Part shown: in pieces, positions 59,726 to 64,000 of the stretch | Layout of the letters: every line of letters starts with the position of its first letter | Position numbering within the stretch: position 1 is the stretch's first letter | Assembly (NCBI RefSeq): GCF_000425065.1 | Contig: NZ_AULB01000010.1 | Span: 62,001-126,000 of the forward strand | Length of the DNA: 64,000 nucleotides | Source: Actinomadura rifamycini DSM 43936 | GTDB taxonomy: Bacteria; Actinomycetota; Actinomycetes; Streptosporangiales; Streptosporangiaceae | Direction of reading: 5' to 3' | Position numbers and translations under genes: made by a program | The notes under the pieces: model-generated | What the model was told of the DNA's origin: nothing | Database searches by the model: none | What the model saw: the letters and a program-made list of their open reading frames with translations, nothing else

Positions 59726-61394
59726 GGATCTTCCCGCCGGGGTTGCGGGGCAGGCCCTCCGCGCGGAACCACCAGTGGGCCGGGACCTTGAACGCCGCGA
59801 TCCGCCCCGCCAGGAACTCCCGCGCGTCCCCGGCGGTGAGCTCCGCCCCCGGCCGCGGCACGACCACGGCGCCGACCTCCTCGCCCAGCACGTCGTGCGG
59901 GACGCCGATCACCGCGCAGTCGGCCACCGCCGGATGCTCGTACAGGGCCGCCTCCACCTCGGCGCAGTACACGTTCTCCCCGCCGCGGATCAGCATGTCC
60001 TTGGCCCGGTCGACGATGTAGACGAACCCGTCGGCGTCCACGCGGGCCAGGTCGCCGCTGCGGAACCAGCCGTCCGCGAACGCGCGGGCGGTCTCCTCGG
60101 GCCGGTTCCAGTAGCCCTTGATGACGTTGGGCCCCTTGATCAGCAGCTCGCCGACCTCGCCCGCCGGCAGGTCGGCGCCGTCCGGCCCGACGACCTTCAC
60201 GTCGCACACCGCCACCGGCGGGCCGACGCTGTCGGGCCGCTCCAGGTAGTTGACGCCGCCGTTGTAGGTGGTGACCGACGACGTCTCGGTCAGCCCGTAC
60301 CCGTTGCCCGGCACCCGGTCGGGCAGCCGCTCGCGGATCGTGTCGACCAGCGCGGGCGCGGCCGGCGCGCCGCCGTAGCTGACGCCGGTGAGGCTGGAGG
60401 TGTCGTAGGCGTCGAAGTCGGGCGAGGTCAGCACCTGCCAGGCCATGGTGGGCACGCCGCCGAACCCGGTGACCCGCTCCCGCTCGATGAGCCGCAGCGC
60501 CTCGGCGGCGTCCCACTTGTACATCAGCACGACGGTGCCGCCCTGCAGGGCGCTGGACACCAGCACCGAATGGCAGCCGGTGGCGTGGAACAGCGGCACG
60601 CTCAGCAGCGTCACCCGGCGCTGCGGCGCCATCAGCTCCGCCACCGGGCGGCCCGCGCGGACCCCCGCCGACGCCAGCCCGTAGGCGAGGCCGATCGGGT
60701 TGCCGGTGATGTTGCGGTGGGTGCCCAGCGCGCCCTTGGGGCGGCCGGTCGTGCCGGACGTGTAGAAGATCGTCGCGTCGTCCTCGGGCTCGAGCGCGAC
60801 GTCCGGCGGGACGGCCGCCGCCGCGCCCCCCGCGGCGTGCAGGGCCGCGTCGACCACGGCGTCGAAGTCCTCGGCGCCCGCCGGCGGGCCCGTCTCGGCG
60901 GGACGGGCGACCAGGACGGCGGCGTCCAGGCCGGGCAGCACGCCGGCGAGGCGCTCGGCGCGCTGCGCGTCGGCGACCAGCACCCGCGCGCCGCTGTCGC
61001 GCAGCCCGAACTCCAGTTCCGCGGCGCTCCACCACGCGTTCAGCGGGACCGCGACGGCGCCCGCGGCGGCGGCGCCGAAGAACGCCACCGACCACTGCGG
61101 GTAGTTGCGCATCGCGATCGCGACCCGGTCGCCCTTGCGCACCCCGTACCGCTCGACGAGGGCGCGGGCGAACGCCGCGGCGCGCGCGTAGTGGCCGGCG
61201 AACGTCAGCCGGTCGCCCTCGTAGACGATGAAGTCGGCGTCGCCGTGCGCGCGGGACGCCTCCAGCACGTCCCGCAGGGTGGGCGGCGCGTGCTTCCACA
61301 CGCGGGTCCGCACCCCGCGGATGTCGATCTCGTCCATCTCGAACGGCTGCCCGGGGGCCGTCATGGCCGCCCGGACCTCGGCGATGCTCCGCAC
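59682..61394 (-). CDS. Fatty-acid/acyl-CoA synthetase (AMP-forming, FadD-like)
   Basis: A 570-residue ANL-superfamily ligase. The P-loop IFYTSGTTGRPKG (near 210-222), A5 motif GNGYGLTETSSV (near 345), A8 hinge region WFRSGDLARVDADGFVYIVDR (landmark) and the catalytic lysine in NPGGKILKTRL near the C terminus are all present. It activates a carboxylic acid to the acyl-CoA through an acyl-AMP. GTG 61394 follows GGAGG at good spacing. It has its own near-consensus promoter (61473-61501). Confidence 0.92.
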   Translation of the reverse strand: MRSIAEVRAAMTAPGQPFEMDEIDIRGVRTRVWKHAPPTLRDVLEASRAHGDADFIVYEGDRLTFAGHYARAAAFARALVERYGVRKGDRVAIAMRNYPQWSVAFFGAAAAGAVAVPLNAWWSAAELEFGLRDSGARVLVADAQRAERLAGVLPGLDAAVLVARPAETGPPAGAEDFDAVVDAALHAAGGAAAAVPPDVALEPEDDATIFYTSGTTGRPKGALGTHRNITGNPIGLAYGLASAGVRAGRPVAELMAPQRRVTLLSVPLFHATGCHSVLVSSALQGGTVVLMYKWDAAEALRLIERERVTGFGGVPTMAWQVLTSPDFDAYDTSSLTGVSYGGAPAAPALVDTIRERLPDRVPGNGYGLTETSSVTTYNGGVNYLERPDSVGPPVAVCDVKVVGPDGADLPAGEVGELLIKGPNVIKGYWNRPEETARAFADGWFRSGDLARVDADGFVYIVDRAKDMLIRGGENVYCAEVEAALYEHPAVADCAVIGVPHDVLGEEVGAVVVPRPGAELTAGDAREFLAGRIAAFKVPAHWWFRAEGLPRNPGGKILKTRLREELLAAPR

Positions 61395-61472
61395 CTTCGC
61401 GCCTCCAGCGGGTCGCGGCGCCCTCCCGCCCGGCACCGGACGCCGAACACGGTTCGGTGCGCCGTCCCGGAA

Positions 61473-61501
61473 ATGTATGACCCGCGTCACGTCCAGGTCA
61501 A
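61473..61501 (-). promoter_or_regulatory. Promoter of the acyl-CoA synthetase gene (TTGACC-N17-ATACAT)
   Basis: Read on the minus strand, TTGACC (-35) is followed after 17 bp by ATACAT (-10), about 80 bp before the start codon. The spacer holds GTGACGCGGGTC. This is a clear housekeeping-type promoter. Confidence 0.6.
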
Positions 61502-61669
61502 CGCCCCGACGCGCCCCCGGCATGCTCCCGGGCGGCTCCCGGCGCGCCCCCGGCCGCGTGCCCGCCGTGCGGCGGGCGGCGGGCGGCGGGCGGCGCGCCG
61601 GCCCCGAGGGCCGCGCCGGCGGGCGCCCGCTCGTCCGGAGCGGTGATCTCCACCTGCGACAATGGGGAC

Positions 61670-62449
61670 ATGACCGAGCGCGGGCCGATCGAGTACTGGT
61701 TGTCGGACATGGACGGTGTCCTGGTGCACGAGGGGCGGCCCGTCCCCGGCGCCGAGGAGTTCGTGGACCGCCTCGCCGCCTCCGGCAAACCCTTCCTGAT
61801 CCTCACCAACAACTCCATCTACACCCGGCGCGACCTGTCGGCGCGGCTGGCGGCGCTGGGGCTGCGGGTGCCCGCCGAGTCGATCTGGACGTCGGCGCTG
61901 GCGACCGCGCGGTTCCTGGCCGACCAGCGCCCGCAGGGGTCGGCGTACGTGATCGGGGAGGCGGGGCTGACGACGGCGCTGCACGAGAACGACTTCGTGC
62001 TGACCGACATCGACCCCGACTACGTGGTGCTGGGGGAGACCCGCACCTACAGCTTCTCCCAGATCACCAAGGCCGTCCGGCTCATCGAGGGCGGCGCCCG
62101 GTTCGTGGCGACCAACCCCGACCCGATCGGCCCGTCGCCCGAGGGCGCGCTGCCCGCCACCGGCGCGGTCGCCGCGATGATCACCCGGGCGACGAACGTG
62201 GAACCGTACTTCGTCGGCAAGCCCAACCCGCTGATGATGCGGACGGCGCTGAACGTCGTCGGCGGCCACAGCGAGTCCACCGCGATGATCGGCGACCGGA
62301 TGGACACCGACATCGTCGCGGGCGTCGAAGCGGGCCTGGAGACGATCCTGGTGCTGACCGGGGTGACCCGCGAGGACGAGATCGGCCGGTTCCCGTTCCG
62401 CCCGTCCCGCGTGGCGGCGTCCATCGCCGACCTGGTCGAGCTGATCTAG
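61670..62449 (+). CDS. HAD-IIA family hydrolase (NagD-like phosphatase)
   Basis: A 259-residue HAD phosphatase: motif [13 protein letters not shown] with the nucleophile Asp (near 14), motif II ILTNNS, motif III Lys in VGKPNPLMM and motif [13 protein letters not shown]. The C2 cap of the NagD group lies between motifs II and III. Likely substrates are nucleotides or sugar phosphates. ATG 61670 gives the family start; the longer ORF adds nine residues. Confidence 0.92.
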   Translation: MTERGPIEYWLSDMDGVLVHEGRPVPGAEEFVDRLAASGKPFLILTNNSIYTRRDLSARLAALGLRVPAESIWTSALATARFLADQRPQGSAYVIGEAGLTTALHENDFVLTDIDPDYVVLGETRTYSFSQITKAVRLIEGGARFVATNPDPIGPSPEGALPATGAVAAMITRATNVEPYFVGKPNPLMMRTALNVVGGHSESTAMIGDRMDTDIVAGVEAGLETILVLTGVTREDEIGRFPFRPSRVAASIADLVELI

Positions 62450-62623
62450 CCCGCCGCCGGCGCGGCGCCCCGGCGGCGCCCGCGCCGGCCGCCCCCCGTT
62501 ACGATCGGTGACGATCATCTTCTCGCACCGGCGGGCCACGGGGGACGTCCGCGGGCGCGGCGCTCGGCCGTGCGGCGACGTCCCGGCCGCGCGCCCCGGT
62601 GCCCGACCGCCGAGCGGAGCACC

Positions 62624-63448
62624 GTGCACGATCTCCAGGACCCGGCCGCCGCGCCCCGCCCGTCCCACCGCCGCAGGCGGGGGCGCCGGCGGGCGCGGTG
62701 GGCGGCCGGGACGGCCGCGGCGCTGGCCGTCGCCGCGGCCGCGGCGACCGTCGCGGTGGTGTCGTCGTCCGGCGGCCCGCCCCGCACCCCCGCGAGCGGC
62801 CAGGCGAGCGCGCAGGCGGGCGGCCGGGCGGGCGCGCAGGCCGGAGAGTCCGGCCCCCTCGTCAACGGGCGGCGGCAGCCCGCACCGGTGCAGATCCCGC
62901 GGTCGGCGGGCGGCGGGTACGCCGTCGTCCCCGGCACGACTGCGCCGCCCGCCGGGACGCGCGGGCCCGTCGTGGACTACCTGGTCGAGGTGGAGCGCGG
63001 GCTGCCGTTCACCGGCCCCCGGTTCGCCGACCAGGTGCACCGCATCCTCAACGACCCGCGCGGCTGGGGCCACGGCGGCGCGATGCGGTTCCGGCGGGTG
63101 AGCGGGGGCCCGGTCCGGTTCCGGGTGTCGCTGTCGTCCCCGGCGCTGACCGACCGGGTGTGCGCGCCGCTGATCACCGGCGGGCAGCTGTCGTGCCGGG
63201 AGGGCGAACGGTCGGTGATCAACGCGCTGCGGTGGGCGTCCGGCGACGACTCCTACGGCCGCGACGTCCTGTCCTACCGGGAGTACCTCGTCAACCACGA
63301 GGTGGGGCACGCCCTCGGGCACGGGCACCGGTCGTGCCCCGGCCCGGGCGAGCGGGCGCCGGTGATGGTGCAGCAGACCAAGTCGCTGTACGGGTGCCGC
63401 CCCAACCCCTGGCCCCACCCGGGCGGCGCCCCGGCCGGAGGCCGGTAG
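62624..63448 (+). CDS. DUF3152 membrane-anchored metallopeptidase-like protein
   Basis: A 274-residue protein with a very basic cytoplasmic start (HRRRRGRRRARW), one membrane segment (about 30-48), a low-complexity linker and the DUF3152 domain. The domain contains the zincin motif HEVGHALGHGH (near 225) and four cysteines likely to form disulfides outside the cell. Many actinomycetes carry such proteins near MoeZ or similar genes; the substrate is unknown. GTG 62624 has GGAG 5 nt upstream. Confidence 0.88.
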   Translation: MHDLQDPAAAPRPSHRRRRGRRRARWAAGTAAALAVAAAAATVAVVSSSGGPPRTPASGQASAQAGGRAGAQAGESGPLVNGRRQPAPVQIPRSAGGGYAVVPGTTAPPAGTRGPVVDYLVEVERGLPFTGPRFADQVHRILNDPRGWGHGGAMRFRRVSGGPVRFRVSLSSPALTDRVCAPLITGGQLSCREGERSVINALRWASGDDSYGRDVLSYREYLVNHEVGHALGHGHRSCPGPGERAPVMVQQTKSLYGCRPNPWPHPGGAPAGGR

Positions 63449-63458
63449 GGTACGGGCG

Positions 63459-63503
63459 ATGATCTGCTGTTCCCGGCGCGGCCGGCGGTGCCCGTGCGCA
63501 TGA
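63459..63503 (+). CDS. 14-codon cysteine-rich short ORF, possible leader peptide
   Basis: ATG at 63459 opens MICCSRRGRRCPCA, four cysteines in 14 residues, with the stop overlapping the ATG of the YigZ gene (ATGA). TAGGGT (63446-63451) is a plausible -10, which would make the message leaderless at this ATG. Cysteine-rich leader peptides are known in actinomycetes as attenuators of sulfur genes; whether this one is real is uncertain. Confidence 0.3.
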   Translation: MICCSRRGRRCPCA

Positions 63504-64000
63504 TCGGCGGCGGTGTGACCCGCGAGCTGGAGGTCCGCCGGTCCCGGTTCGTCTGCACGCTGGCGCGGGTCGCCGACGAGGACGAGGCGGTCGCGTTCAT
63601 CGCCGCGCACCGCCGCGCGCACCGCGACGCCACCCACAACTGCACCGCCTACGTGGTGGGCGAGCACGGGGAGATCACCAAGAGCAGCGACGACGGCGAA
63701 CCGGCGGGCACCGCCGGGATCCCGATGCTGGAGGTGCTGGTGCGGCGCGGCCTGACCGGGACCGCGGCGGTCGTCACCCGCTACTTCGGCGGGGTGAAGC
63801 TCGGCGCGGGCGGGCTGGTGCGCGCCTACGGGCAGGCGGTGTCGGCGGCGGTCGACGCGGCCGGGGTGGTGGAGCTGCGGCCGGTGGTGACGGTGACCGT
63901 CGCGGTCGGCCACGACCTGGCCGGACGGTTCCTCGGCGACCTGCACGCGCGGTGGGGGCAGCCGGCCGACGTCCGCTACGGGGCGGGCGTGGAGGCGGAC
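63500..64000 (+). CDS. YigZ/IMPACT family protein (partial, runs off the window)
   Basis: The first 167 codons show the UPF0029/IMPACT domain: SRFVCTLARVADEDEAVAFI, then ATHNCTAYVVGEHGE, SSDDGEPAGTAGIPML (the family signature, near 68-83) and VVTRYFGGVKLGAGGLVRAY. The C-terminal ferredoxin-like domain is cut by the window end. Bacterial YigZ is of unknown exact role, related to the eukaryotic IMPACT regulator of GCN2. ATG 63500 chosen; GTG 63488 or 63494 are in frame. Confidence 0.9.
   Translation, partial: MIGGGVTRELEVRRSRFVCTLARVADEDEAVAFIAAHRRAHRDATHNCTAYVVGEHGEITKSSDDGEPAGTAGIPMLEVLVRRGLTGTAAVVTRYFGGVKLGAGGLVRAYGQAVSAAVDAAGVVELRPVVTVTVAVGHDLAGRFLGDLHARWGQPADVRYGAGVEAD

Overview
The window is a chromosomal segment of a very GC-rich actinomycete. 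The best guess is a Streptosporangiales/Thermomonosporaceae-type organism such as Actinomadura, judged from protein style rather than any search. Supporting this are RbpA, a SigR-type promoter, an ECF42 sigma factor with its DGPF/YciI partner, separate lnt and ppm1 genes, a DUF3152 protein, Ser/Thr kinases, paired clpP genes, and C- or G-ending codons throughout. No insertion sequence, integrase, prophage, rRNA or CRISPR array is visible. Most of the window is ordinary core chromosome with several less-studied accessory operons.

Layout. 0-4.2 kb: a DUF4239 membrane protein and a secreted protein run leftwards; a three-gene lysine-degradation operon (kamD-kamE-kal) runs rightwards. 4.2-8.2 kb: a promoter with a possible structured RNA, then lnt, ppm1 and fxsA. 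8.2-13.4 kb: an ABC exporter (two permeases and a frameshifted ATPase) facing a NarL-type two-component pair. 13.4-16.6 kb: rbpA under a SigR-type promoter, two catalytically complete clpP genes, a divergent Phd/YefM-like gene with a GTAC-repeat operator between them, and a glycerophosphodiesterase. 16.6-22.7 kb: an EF-hand protein, YciI/ECF42 module, MFS exporter, TetR regulator, FBP zinc-finger protein and two RNA-methyltransferase-like genes. 22.7-26.8 kb: a MoxR-DUF58-VWA operon facing a half-kinase membrane protein. 26.9-31.4 kb: LysE exporter, zinc-ribbon protein, esterase, P-loop kinase, aldehyde dehydrogenase. 31.8-32.1 kb: three tRNAs (Asp, Cys, Arg).

32.2-44.6 kb: a Ser/Thr kinase, rsgA with a short upstream ORF, a large alanine-rich protein, a sensor kinase without its regulator, a pterin dehydratase/SLOG pair, an SDR, a PD-repeat membrane protein whose 3' end has a diverged inverted copy nearby, PPOX protein, WYL regulator and a class V aminotransferase. 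45-51.2 kb: a tightly overlapping seven-gene operon (epimerase, GT2, DUF2064, methyltransferase, cytochrome b561/sulfite-oxidase fusion, repeat-tailed membrane protein, GT-C-like protein). This looks like an undescribed glycan or glycolipid pathway. 51.3-56.2 kb: DoxX under an ECF42-like promoter, then a divergent KAS III / acyltransferase / acyl-CoA oxidase set around an unusually AT-rich promoter region. 56.3-64 kb: TerD, RidA, a saccharopine-dehydrogenase-like protein, GlxA-type regulator, acyl-CoA synthetase, HAD phosphatase, DUF3152 protein and a partial YigZ.

How genes work together. Many neighbours overlap by 4 bp (ATGA/GTGA), so the operon assignments are strong. Convergent gene pairs are usually separated by long GC-rich hairpins. 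Two regulatory links emerge from the sequence. rbpA carries a perfect GGGAAT-N18-GTT promoter. The YciI/ECF42 operon and the distant DoxX gene share TGTYGA-N17-CGA promoters, suggesting one small regulon. All functions are inferred from reading motifs; no database search was possible.
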